DNA from: Leuctra nigra
Lineage: Eukaryota > Arthropoda > Insecta > Plecoptera > Leuctridae
Assembly (NCBI GenBank): GCA_934045905.1
Contig: OW203762.1
Span: 23,034,345-23,098,344, forward strand
DNA length: 64,000 nt
Direction: 5' to 3'
Below the pieces are notes generated by a model. The model did not search any database. It worked only from the letters and a program-made list of their open reading frames with translations, and was not told where the DNA came from. Below are positions 39,046-51,029 of this stretch, in pieces; position 1 is the stretch's first letter, and every line of letters begins with the position of its first letter. Made by a program: the position numbers and the translations under genes.

Positions 39046-39912
39046 TCCTCATACACGACGTACACACGACAAACACGTTGTATGACATACACAAGACCGA
39101 CATACACACGATATACACGTTGTATGACATACACACGACGTACACGTTGTATGACATACACACGACCGACATAGACGTTGTATGACATACACACGACATA
39201 CACAAGACATACACGTTGTATGACATACACACGACATACACGTTGTATGACATACACAAGACATACACGTTGTATGACATACACAAGATATACACGTTGT
39301 ACGACATACACACGACATACACGTTGTATGACATACACAAGACATACACGTTGTATGACATACACACGACCGACATACACGTTGTATGACATACACACGA
39401 CCGACATACACGTTGTATGACATACACACGACCGACATACACGTTGTATGACATACACACGACATACACACGACATAGACGTTGTATGACTTACACACGA
39501 CATACACAAGACATACACGTTGTATGACATACACAAGACATACACAAGACATAGACGTTGTATGACATACACAAGATATACACGTTGTATGACATACACA
39601 CGACATACACACGACATAGACGTTGTATGACATACACAAGACATACACATTGTATGACATACACAAGATATACACGTTGTATGACATACACACGACAAAC
39701 ACACGACATACACGTTGTATGACATACACAAGACATACACGTTGTATGACATACACACGACCGACATACACGTTGTATGACATACACACGACCGACATAC
39801 ACGTTGTATGACATACACAAGACATACACAAGACATACACGTTGTATGACATACACACGACCGACATACACGTTGTATGACATACACACGACATACACGT
39901 CGTATGACACAA
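39046..39912. repeat. 27/38-bp compound minisatellite behind a COE splice donor
   Basis: The core unit is CGTTGTATGACATACACACG plus ACATACA, 27 bases. Extra 11-base blocks (ACATACACACG type) or a four-base ACCG insertion give units of 27, 31, 38 and 42. CGTTG begins at 39076, 39118, 39145, 39176, 39214, 39241, 39268, 39295 and onward. The core includes the near-palindrome GTATG-A-CATAC. Most frames are free of stops, which produces long false ORFs on both strands. The array starts about ten bases after the donor of the exon ending at 39034. Confidence 0.95.
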
Positions 39913-39982
39913 GATATACGTCTACTCGATATGATTCTCTTTCCGAACAGACGTTCGTTAGTCAGTACACGCGAACAGGCGC

Positions 39983-40092
39983 CCTATTATAGAACGTTTC
40001 CCAATTCCATTCTGATGGAATCCGGTCACGGCCATAAGGATTAACATTGCAGGGAATCAAATTCCATCAGAATTGAATTAAAGCTCCCAGAA
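39983..40092 (+). mobile_element. Foldback MITE family 2, copy a
   Basis: The sequence runs from CTATTATAGAACGTTTCCCA through CATTCTGATGGAAT, CACGGCCATAAGGATTAACA and CCATCAGAATTGAATT. The second copy at 50256-50372 is its reverse complement with about 80-90 percent identity by eye. The terminal parts are inverted relative to each other (AATTCCATTCTGATGGAAT is itself palindromic). Confidence 0.75.
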
Positions 40093-43000
40093 CAATGCAG
40101 AAATTAACAGATCATCTCTGATTTATAATTCACATGCAGTTTGATTTTCCACTTATTTGTTTTGTTACCATTTGAACCATGAATTTACGAACCATCTTAG
40201 TCATGTTTATCACCAATTTTCCTTGCCCAGAAAATTACATGTACGCTCTCTGTCTCCATTCTGAATAGCAGATATTAAAGTTCTCCATAAACCCCAGAAG
40301 ATGTTTCAATGAAGGTTCAAACGAAAATGAAATCACGGAACAGGTTTTCTTCATTATCTCCAAACTTGTTTTTATGACTAAGGTCGCTCTTAAAATTCAT
40401 CGTCCTATTGTTGTAAAACACGAACGAATATCTGGAAAACTAGACTGCATGACGGAATTTTATAGAAACCAGAGCCAGTAAATTTCATAATTGGTCCAAT
40501 GAACGAATAGACGTACGAAGAACTGATAATTTCATCTCACTCCTTAATGATAAGTTGCTTTACTGTTAACATTCAAGAGAGCAACTGTCCATTAATTAGT
40601 CTCCGATAAGATCACTGATTGTTTCTTTGGCGAGACTAGTGTTGAACCGACGGGTATTTAATTAATATCTCAAGACACGATCTCGCTCACGCCCATGCGC
40701 AAGTCAACTTAAGATTTAACTGAAATACTATATTAACTGTTTGAACATCGTCATAGCATCGATCTCGACGTGTGAAAGGGGTGGGGGTGGGGGAATATCT
40801 TGTGGGTGTAAAAGAGTGGCTGCTAGAGACACTGAGCCTCACAAATCATCCTCTCGGAGTCGACGCCTCATTGGTATGCCCGAGACCTCGTCAACGACTG
40901 CAGTCTCTCTCGCCCCAACGAAAGATTACAGAATCCATAGCGCCCCACCCCCACCCCTCACCCGACTCGTTTGTATGCGAACCGACACCGAATCCAAAAC
41001 TTTGTGAAATTGGCTCCCGATTCAGTTCACTGGAGGAAGGAAACACCCCACCAAGCTCCACTTCTTCTTTCTCTTCTTCTTCTTCGTCTTCTTCGTCTCT
41101 GTCCCTATACATCTAGCTCACTCACACTGTCTCTCGGTTTCGGTTAACTACGAACACTTTCATAAACATTTAACTCGGCTTGCTTTGGAGAAGCGAGTGT
41201 GCAAGCAGAGCGAGGAAAAACTTTCTACTTTTATCGTAACACGCGGTAAACTGTGAAACTTGTTGGGAAACACACATCAAGATAGCAGTTAATTCACGTA
41301 GCCTCCCTCACTCCACCTCCCCCCCCCCCCCCCCCCCCCTCCCCCATACACATCAACGCCGAAACATCAATCCTGATATCAACGATTTTACATTCCCATT
41401 TCAAAGGCAACGTTTACATTGTATTTTAGATCATTTCCTGAAATGTAATCGCTGAACTTTCTCCTACGTTACATTTAGTCTTCTTTGTGTCTGCCATTTA
41501 ATTCCAATCTGCTCAAAATACGCTTTCTACTTTCTCTCCTTCATATCATTTTTCCTTCTTTATTTCTTCTCCGTCTTTTCTTCCCTCTTGCGATGGAACT
41601 TTTAATTATGTTGAAATCTTTTCTTGGATGAACACTATTAACTTCCTGTCTTCTGATTACGTAATTAAATAGAGAGGGGGTTAAAAATGTGTTTATATTT
41701 GAAACGTAACCTCTCAGTTCAGTAATATTTTAAATATATAATGTGAAGACACACAATCAAATTTTAATATTTCTAAAAACATTCTTTTAGTGTAGATATG
41801 ACTCATATCATATTTATAAGCAACCGGTAGCTTCAGTCTAAGAAAATTCACTGCAGCAAGGATATAAAGCATTAAAACATAAACATGAAATGAAAACAAG
41901 TAAAATAATGTTGTATTTTGTAGGTAAATAACTCCCAACAAAATGCCTTCGTGTCGTGTTCATTAGTTAAACGCCGACGCCGACGCCGACGTCGACGTCG
42001 CGTCGTCTCTCAAAGTTAATGAAATGAAACTGAGAAGGAAAGAAACGGAATAAAGATTGAGGATTAATCACAAGGAGGAAGAGAGAGAGAGAAAGACTGT
42101 TATTTTGTCACGCGCCGTTTAACTCGGCAGCTTCAAGGAGTTTCAAGATGGATGATTCAGTCTACAATATGGCGTTCTCATAAGTACACAATATCAGAGC
42201 ATTCTGATTGCCATCGTACATTTTGATAATTAAAATCGTTACTCAATTAATTGCATCTACAAGTGTAGAAAATATAATTGTTGTTGTCGAAATCTGTAAC
42301 TGTTATTTTCATCAATCCTAGTAACAAAACAAGATACATCTCGAGTGTAGAAATAGAATATCAGTTAGTAAAACATCCAGAATTTTAACAGACATATTTA
42401 ATAACAGTGATAGTGAATCAATGTGTTTCGTATCTGTCCATTCAAATTGGACAATTTCTATCATAAGCCAATTGATTTCAAAGTTTCACTCGAAACAATC
42501 TTTCATTGGCTGGAATTTCAAATTGGCCAACTTGAATTGTATAGTGGAATATGGTGTAAATACATTCTGGCATAGATTTTGTTTAAAATGGAAACTCTTT
42601 GGCAAATTTCAACTTTCACTTCCACTTTTCTAATCCGTTGTTTATTTCTCTGTCTTGATTTCCTGTCATTTGATTTCACGTGATATTTAAGTGAGGGTTT
42701 ATTCGGGAGCCCGGGGGCGCCAGGTTACGCTGGAGGTGAGGAGGGGGAGGTGGGGGGAGTAATTGCGAGATCGCTTCGTTGCATCCGGCGTCTTTGGGAT
42801 GATTTTCTGCTCGGCGTCACGACGCTCGGTTTAATCTCTCCCTCCCCCCCACCACCACCCACACCCCCACTCCAGCATCAGCGTCGAATACACAGCAAGG
42901 CGCAAAAACTGATTAACATGATCGCGTGAAATCTTATTGGTGTTTCGTAAAGAGAATCTAAGAAAGAGGCGAAATCACATTATAACAAAATTGTGCTATA

Positions 43001-45591
43001 AAGTGGAAAAGTAATTTTCGGAAATTTTCTGATCTTGTCTTAAAGTTAATTTATTAAAAACGATTTTGAGCTGTGTATCCATCAAGTCACAAAACATTCC
43101 AGCTATAAATATAATAACTAGGAAAACGCTCAGTGTAACGCGTTGGTGAGCGAGCACGGGGACGTGCAAATTCTCGAACCGGAAATGCGTACACAAGCAC
43201 AGAAAACATATACATCCATATTGAATTGAAATATGATAACTCAATCAACACAACATATTATGCTTTTCATTGAAACTTGAAAATAACATCTAAGCATCCT
43301 GGTAAATATAGCAAATCAGATGCAATTCAACTGGCACTGGAAAACATTCATTTTGATACTTTATTACTGACAGATATGAAAAATGTTAATAAGTTCATAC
43401 GTTCTTAACTGATTGGGATGAAATTTTGTAAAATAAGAGACAATGTTGGTTTTAATAATCATGCAAAATATGAGTTTGATCTGAATTATCGAAGACCGTT
43501 TTCATTTTTCAGCCTATCAGGAGATATTTATTTAAATTTTAACCAATGAATGGATTTCAAAAAAATTATGGCCTGCAAACAGAGAAGGTTGGTTTTACAT
43601 GTGTGCAAAATTTCAGATCGATAGGTGAAACGGTGCGACCTGTGTATCGTCTATTAACAGACAAAAACAAAAGCAAAAAAAAAACAAAAAAAAAACAGAA
43701 GTCCGTGCCACAAGAGCCAAAAGGAGACGCTCGCTTCGCTCGCTCAATAACTCTTTTGAAACTATTAACATAATATAATTTTATACAAATTTCAAAATAC
43801 AACATCATCACTTACTTTCATGAATTGTTTAGGCACACAAGAAAAAATAAGAACTGATAAATCTTTAACTGGATGTTTTTTTTAACTTGTCAGCCTTCGT
43901 ATCTTCGGTTTCGCATCTTGCGAAATGTCGTAAAGACTTTTCGTACTCTAGTTGGTGTTGTTTACTGAACTGGGAATCGAGTGCACAATTTCATTCCCAA
44001 AATCCCAATCTTATCATTGTTCAACGAAACCACTAAACTTGACTTTTTGCTGTCGACCATCTTCATCGTTCATCCGTGTAAGAAATGATTCCCCCTCCAC
44101 CTCCCCCTTCCCTTCCCCCCTCCCACGAACTCCGCCAACCTCTGACCAATTCCAGCCAACTTCTGCCGGACCAACTATGTCCGAACTCACGAATAAAAAT
44201 TGCTTTTTCCACGCGACATTTTCTTATTGATCTCTGCACTCTTCCCTTCTTTTCTTATATATTTCTTTGAAAGCAGATTTCTTCTTCTACTTTTCTTCTT
44301 CCTCTTCCTCGTTGGATTCGGGTGTGTCTTAAGTATCACCGTCGACTGGATTTATTTGCTCTTTGTACAGGACTTAGCATTTCAATGCTAGAGAAAGCGA
44401 TCATTTGCCATTACTTTTTCTGTTCTTTCAGAGGAGCGGTTTATAGAGCATATAAAAAATTTGTCCTTGTTATTCGAACTATTCTAGTATTTTATTCCGA
44501 TAAATGGTGATCAACCGAACTAAAAGTCATATGCATGTCGTTTTTGTAATTTGTTTGGTTTTATTTTGTCATCAAGAATATCGACAACATTTTAAAAATA
44601 AAATAGAAATATAAAAAAATGTATGAACTTCCTTAGAATAATGGCAACAACCAAATATACTCCTAGGATGATAACTAATCTACTCTTAAACTAAACAACT
44701 GATTTAACAGAGCATTGAAACAGTAATCCTAAATAGATTAACGGGCAAACCATGTTATTTCTAAACGTCAAAACTTCTCAACTTCTTTCTGAATAATTTG
44801 ACGAGCATACGAAAGAGACTCCCTAACAACTAGAGACAACTTCCCCCTTCTCATCGGACGTCCAGATTATTCTCTTCTTTTTTCACTGGCAAATCTCCCC
44901 CGGCTCCAGCCAGTAGCCAGTGTCCTCCACGCGTTGGTTGCCGTGGAAACAAGCAGGGAAAATGACCAACTCGAAGATGGCCGGCCGAGAGTCTTAGAGA
45001 TTTTCAGTGTATAAAGGAAAGGAAAAATGTCGCTAGAAAAGTGAGAAAAAGCGAAGGGTTTCAGTTTCTTCCAGCGTCGGTTTTATCACAAGCACGTGTT
45101 CCAGGAAAGAGAATCATTTCGAGTGTACAACTTGACTAAATACAATGTATTTAATATAAATTATAATAATTATGTGTTACTAAACCTTACTAAAAAATCA
45201 AATGATAATGATTATTAAAATGACTGACAGCACTATTTATATAGAATATTTTGGAAATTTGGCAACCGCCATTGAAATTATACTAGGTATAAGATTACTT
45301 TTTGAAATTGATCGTGGCTTTCTCTATGATACCAATAACAAATATTGCATGTCACCAATTTCACCCCAAATACCAAACAGTACCAGTTTTTTAAGAAATA
45401 AAATCATTAAAATCACTATTTTTCATAAACGTCATATTAATTATTACTTAAATAACATAAATTACAAATTTACAAACAATCTTTCACAAAATTATGTCAT
45501 TATAAAAATTGTTTTTCTGAAACCTAATGGAACAAGTTCTAAAATAATTTTAAAAACCTTCTAACTTCGCCACTAATGCAATGTATATGTA

Positions 45592-45966
<375 letters not shown>

Positions 45967-46129
45967 TGAAAACACAATCCTTCTTGGCCTTAGGTAGAGG
46001 TCGGAACAAATTGATTACTTTTAAATAAATCACTTGTCAATTCTAGTCTACGTCCAATAATTAGTTATATCCATCATCAAAGTGGTGTTTGTCAAACAAA
46101 TTAACAATGTAATTGTTGTAGTAAGATGT

Positions 46130-46635
<506 letters not shown>

Positions 46636-47031
46636 TAGAAAACAAACAGTCAAACTACAACTCTCTTTACTTTATTGAGTTCACGAAAGCACTGTTTTAT
46701 TTTTATAAAATGTTACAATGTCTTTGAATTGTTGAAACCCTCTTTACGTACGCAACACATTTTTGTATTCAAAGTGATGATTTGGTTGTTCCAAACGTGG
46801 GAATTGATAGTGATAATAGCAATGAAGTCATAAGATTCGTGACGTCAATAGGCAAATTTTACGTTAATCTCAAGAGATACAGTTATTTAAACAAAATTTG
46901 TATTATTTATAATCTCTCATGTCAGATAAATACTTAACTTTTTTTCTTTGAAAACATAATTTTAGAGTATCAAAAATCATTAAATTTATATTAATTGATA
47001 AATAATCCTTGAAAATTATATTTAATTCCAG

Positions 47032-47120
47032 CCTTGAACGAACCTACGATAGACTACGGCTTCCAGAGACTCCAGAAACTTATACCGAGGCATCCTGGAG
47101 ATCCTGAAAAACTACCAAAG
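47032..47120 (+). CDS. kn: COE/EBF exon, helix 1 and loop of the HLH dimerisation region
   Basis: The acceptor TTTAATTCCAG ends at 47031 and the donor GTAAAC starts at 47121. Two bases finish a Ser codon; 29 codons read [20 protein letters not shown] then PGDPEKLPK, ending in phase 0. This is the atypical helix-loop-helix of COE proteins, which lacks a basic region and serves dimerisation. The sequence [22 protein letters not shown] matches insect members more closely than vertebrate ones (KLIP rather than KVIP). Confidence 0.95.
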
Positions 47121-48042
47121 GTAAACCATTCAATCAGGAATTAATATTTTAAAATTCTATGAAAAATCACCATTGCCACTCTCTAACGTAAAAGTGTACT
47201 TGTACGATGAGTGATGTCAAGTATATAATGACATCATCCGAAGATATGATACGACCAATACAAAGCCAATACATCATAAATATACAGTCATGCCTTCAAG
47301 TGGTAATGACGTCATTGAAAGATCATCGTTATTTATAGCGACTGAACTCATATTTATTCCTTGGGTTTAGGTGTTCTTATCACTTAGAGTCTCTTATCAA
47401 TGACTCCTTGTTACACGCCAAAGATTATCCACTTTTATCAGCGGTTTTTTGTTGCGAATATAATGATCGTATTCGATGATTTCAATGCACTTTCATTTCG
47501 TATGCCCTTATATTTTACTATTACAATTGTTATCATAGAATGCATTGACACGAATCATGATTGTCATGAAAATGTACTTTGGTATTACAGGTGAAACATT
47601 TTTCGTTAAATTTAATACTTAGTAATAAAGCCATCAAAAGGATTATTTTTTTATATTGAATGTTCATTTAGAACAATACAAAGTACTTGGATGTGTCAAA
47701 CGGTTTGAAACTATGATAATAGAGAAGGTAATTTATAAAATAATATAAATTACTTTTTATCTTAGAACAATCATAAAATATTTCTTTTGAAGATCTGTAA
47801 ACCTTTTGAAAAATAAATAAAACCAAGTAGATACCTATCAATGTTTAAAAATGTACTGTTTTTCACAAAATAATTATTAAATTGTTTATGCATAAACAAT
47901 ATATTTCCACGTTAGTCGCAGTTTTTTACTTGTGGAAAAGTACACACATTTGCAAGTCGTCTTCTTCTTTTTCCTTTGCCATCTGCATCTGCTTCATAAG
48001 GTTTTGTTTGTCTGTAACCTATATTCCTTCGTTTTGTTTCAG

Positions 48043-48232
48043 GAAATAATTCTGAAGAGAGCCGCCGACTTAGCCGAGGCTCTCTACAGCATGCCTCGCA
48101 ACAATCAGCTCGCACTCTCTGCCCCTCGCTCGCCAACAATGGCCAACAATGGCATGTCGGCAGGATTCAATACCTACACTGGTCAGCTAGCAGTCAGTGT
48201 CCAGGAGAACGGAAATGGTCAGTGGACTGAAG
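48043..48232 (+). CDS. kn: COE/EBF exon, HLH helix 2 and start of transactivation region
   Basis: The acceptor TTTTGTTTCAG ends at 48042; the donor is GTGCAT at 48233, weaker than the others but needed for phase. The 63 codons begin [20 protein letters not shown] and continue to [20 protein letters not shown] and WTE, with one base of a split Glu codon. Helix 2 occurs once, whereas vertebrate EBF proteins carry a tandem duplicate of it ([14 protein letters not shown] plus ILKRAADIAEALYS); this agrees with an invertebrate gene. [13 protein letters not shown] is also present in the insect proteins as I know them. Confidence 0.93.
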
Positions 48233-48585
48233 GTGCATATCCTTCCGCTTTTTGCTAATGCTGTAAGATTTACATTATTTCTTTCTAATTATTAATATTA
48301 TAATCTGAAATTAGTACAACATGATGTTGTCCTCATCAAGGAATCATAATATCCTTCTTTGCATCGACATCGCAAAGTTTAGTGCGGTAAAACCATTTGC
48401 ACACGAGAATTAGTGAAAGTTTCTCGTAAATACCAGCAATATTCGAAGTAGAATTCAATATCAATTAATTTCAGATTATAATAAATCTAATTGGAGATCA
48501 ATCGATCATAATCAATAGAGAATTCAAATTAATTTGTTTGTGTTTACTTACGCCACTTGTCTTACCTGTAGGGTTTTTCTTTTAG

Positions 48586-48822
48586 AGGAATATGGTCGAG
48601 GGCAGAGCAGTAGTGTGTCCCCTCGTGGAGGCGGCTACGGCTCGAGCGCCTCCACCCCCCACTCGTCCAACGGGGGCGGCTCATACGTCACCGGATCCAC
48701 CACAGGCGTCTCCATGAACGGCAGCTACGGCGCCGGGACGCCGGGCGTCGCTGGCTCTCAGTTGACCAACATCGGCGTCCCCGGTTCACCGGCTGCCACC
48801 GGTCTATTTAACTCTTCTTCTC
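48586..48822 (+). CDS. kn: COE/EBF exon, Ser/Gly-rich transactivation region
   Basis: The acceptor TTTTCTTTTAG ends at 48585 and the donor GTAAGT starts at 48823. Two bases finish the Glu codon and 78 codons follow: EYGRGQSSSVSPRGGGYGSS, ASTPHSSNGGGSYVTGS and so on to GSPAATGLFNSSS, with one base left over (phase 1). QSSSVSPRGG and SSASTPHSS are recognisable from insect collier. The composition (Ser, Gly, Thr, Pro) is that of the C-terminal transactivation domain of the family. Its GC content is clearly higher than that of the flanking introns. The leftover base joins in frame either to the exon at 49191 or directly to the terminal exon at 50920. Confidence 0.93.
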
Positions 48823-49190
48823 GTAAGTACAAATAGTCAGAATAAGTTGTAATAAAACATATCTTCGTACATATGAATACAAGGCTTTGATCATAAAATA
48901 ATTATTTTGGAAACAGTAACTTTAATGAAGTATATTTACAAATTATTTCACAGTGTCTTAAATCATATTTGGAACTACAATAATGGAATATTCAAACTAG
49001 AATGGTCTTTCTTCCATTTTAAAATAATTCAATTTTCTTACAAACTAGTTAGTGCAAAGTTCTGCTTTTTAATATCTGTATCATGATACAAAAATATTAT
49101 TTTAAAATACTTGTGTTCTCCAATTAATTTTTATTTATGCATACCTATTTTCAATTATGATTTATTCGTTTCTTTTGTTTATTTTTTTAG

Positions 49191-49360
49191 TTGCCCCATC
49201 GGATTCTTATAGCGGCTCTCAGTATAATTTCGCCCCCCACTTGGCTAAAAGCCCCCTTGACAAAAGCGCCTTCACCCCTGTGCGCCCCCCGAGCCCCCCA
49301 GCTCCTGCCTACTTTCAACATCATACTTCGGGCTGGCATCGCCTGGCGGTGCCTTGCTGA
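49191..49360 (+). CDS. kn: COE/EBF alternative terminal or cassette exon (isoform ending at TGA 49358-49360)
   Basis: The acceptor ATTTTTTTAG ends at 49190. Joined to the previous exon in phase it reads LAPSDSYSGSQYNFAPHLAK, SPLDKSAFTPVRPPSPPAPA, YFQHHTSGWHRLAVPC and a TGA stop. SAFTPVRPPSPP resembles the vertebrate EBF C-terminal block SAFAPVVRP..SPPP, so this is probably an old alternative C-terminus. A good donor (TTG/GTAGGT, exon end 49373) lies 13 bases beyond the stop. With that donor the exon is 183 bases long, a multiple of three, and joins the terminal exon at 50920 in frame except for the TGA. It may therefore act as a terminal exon with the stop used, or be skipped as a cassette. 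Transcript data would decide. Confidence 0.75.
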
Positions 49361-50144
49361 ATCTCAGCTTTTGGTAGGTGACTTTTTGTTTGGTTCAATC
49401 GGAAGTCTGGTTTAATTAGACTAAACTTATTCTCAATATAAAAATATCTGGTTGGCCTGAATAAGGCACGAAAAACTACAGGTCTACATAAAAGAACTCA
49501 GATTATAACCAATTTTGCTTTTTGTTATAAATGATTTGACACAATACAATCACAATTGAGGATCTACATTTCAAAATGCAACTTGTCCATTTTGTGTTTT
49601 TTCCTGTTAGAAGTGAAAAAACATGAAGAGCAACAATGTTCAAGTAGCCTGATACTTCAACTAGTAAAAATCACATTAAACCAAATGTAATTAATTATGA
49701 CGTAGGATATCGTATCTCTTCCATGCTAATGCCAATAGGATCGCGATTATCTCTGTTGAATATTTTTGGACACGTTATTTAGCTCCTCAATTATTAAGAT
49801 GACTGATGACTGTGGTTGGAATTTTAAGCTAATGGATATTATATGGTAGGAAATTACGTGTTTAATATCTTAACATCAACATTGGTGATTTCCACTATAC
49901 AATTCTATTAATAGATCTGCATCATTTTATGGTTGACTAAATGTAAAATAATCCAATATTATCTGGTTCCTTAATCTTGATTATAATCCTCATAGAAATA
50001 AACGAATATCTCCAAACAAATCATTCGATATTATAAATTCCTTACCTCCGAATCATCTTTTGTGTTTGTAATAACCGCAAAACAAAATTGACGATTCTTC
50101 TACTTCCGTGAAGAAATCATTGTGCAGCTCAATGGTCAAGTACG

Positions 50145-50625
50145 ACATAAATCAGTTACGATTCCTGAGGACCGCTATGGAAACTGACGGACTGTGTTAA
50201 ATTTTCCTAAAATACCTAAGTCTCTCCAAAGCTCATTATTTACTCCACTAGGACCCTATTCTAGAACTTTTAAATTCCCAATTCCACTAGAATTCAATTC
50301 CATACAATGTTAATCCTTATGGCCGTGACTGAATTCCATCAGAATGGAATTGGAAAATCGTTCTAGAATAAGAAATACTTGAAACAAAAAAAGTTTTTTT
50401 CGTGCTTTTTTCATGAAATATGGGAAAAATAAAACTTTTTTCTTTAAAAATTTCTTAAATTTGTTCAATAGTATTGCGAGAAAATGGGTAACAAAACTAC
50501 CTCCCACAGTTGCATAACAGTGGAGTTAATAATGAGCCTTGGGGAGACTTAGGTATTTCGGGAAAATTTGACACAATCCATCAGTTTCTATAGCGGTCCC
50601 CAGGACTCTAACTTTCGTAAATTCT
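50145..50625. mobile_element. Foldback element with about 105-bp arms in the last COE intron
   Basis: The left arm holds GACCGCTATGGAAACTGACG, AAATACCTAAGTCTCTCCAA and GCTCATTATTTACTCCACT; the right arm (50515-50625) holds their reverse complements with few changes. A second MITE (50256-50372) sits in the centre, so the unit is nested. Confidence 0.78.
50256..50372 (-). mobile_element. Foldback MITE family 2, copy b, inside another foldback element
   Basis: The ends are TATTCTAGAAC at 50257 and GTTCTAGAATA at 50360-50370, inverted. The interior has the reverse complement of CACGGCCATAAGGATTAACA. It lies in the loop of a larger inverted repeat (50145-50625) in the last COE intron. Confidence 0.78.
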
Positions 50626-50755
50626 TTCGTAATATTTTGTTATTTTAAAATAAAATCATTAGTTCAAACTATTTTTTCATGACAAGTACAATCAAATCTA
50701 TTAAAATTCAATTACTTTATTGCACGTAATTTATAAATACAAACATGGTTCCTAA

Positions 50756-50837
50756 TAAAATGGTACGATTGATTTACTAAGATGTGTGTGAGTGTGATCG
50801 TAAAATGGTACGATTGATTTACTAAGATGTGTGTGAG
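50756..50837. repeat. 45-bp tandem duplication before the COE terminal exon
   Basis: TAAAATGGTACGATTGATTT followed by ACTAAGATGTGTGTGAG occurs at 50756 and again at 50801 without visible change in the shared 37 bases. It lies about 85 bases upstream of the terminal exon acceptor and appears recent. Confidence 0.9.
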
Positions 50838-50919
50838 AACTATAAACTACAGCACCCAATTCTGTTACTATGTCCGTTCTTAGGTTGGCTGCTCTACTAG
50901 GTCTTCATTCTGGTTCCAG

Positions 50920-51029
50920 GGGTTGGTAGTCTGGTATCTTCTCCATATTCGCCCATGAACCCGTTCAACTTGCCTACGTGCACCGCCAACGGATACAGCA
51001 CGATGCCGCTCATCGGACCAGCCAAGTAG
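50920..51029 (+). CDS. kn: COE/EBF terminal exon, C-terminus of the second isoform
   Basis: The acceptor is CTGGTTCCAG, ending at 50919, after a pyrimidine-rich stretch. Two bases complete a codon and then VGSLVSSPYSPMNPFNLPTC, TANGYSTMPLIGPAK and TAG (51027-51029) follow. The phase fits a direct join to the exon ending at 48822, giving NSSS-R-VGSLVSSP; this skips the 49191 exon. I recall a Drosophila collier isoform with a C-terminus resembling SRVSSLSFSPFALPTS, which would match this end, but that is from memory. Codon use and GC content resemble the other COE exons. A 39/41-bp minisatellite starts about 25-30 bases after the stop. Confidence 0.8.

Noticed and set aside
38787..39912. Long ORFs (up to 366 codons) on the minus strand and several on the plus strand
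   Set aside because: They are translations of the 27/38-bp minisatellite, open in several frames at once (repeats such as YVIQRVC and CVCHTTC); the plus strand here carries a COE exon and its intron.
45202..45564. 120-codon plus-strand ORF shortly before the IPT exon
   Set aside because: Very AT-rich, dominated by Ile, Asn and Lys, no recognisable domain, and inside a COE intron; compatible with chance in AT-rich DNA.
50901..50919. Alternative acceptor CTACTAG before 50901 for the last COE exon
   Set aside because: It would add VFILVPG in frame but needs a phase-0 donor such as GCG/GTGCCT at 49349, which is poor; the acceptor at 50919 fits the strong donor at 48823 in phase.
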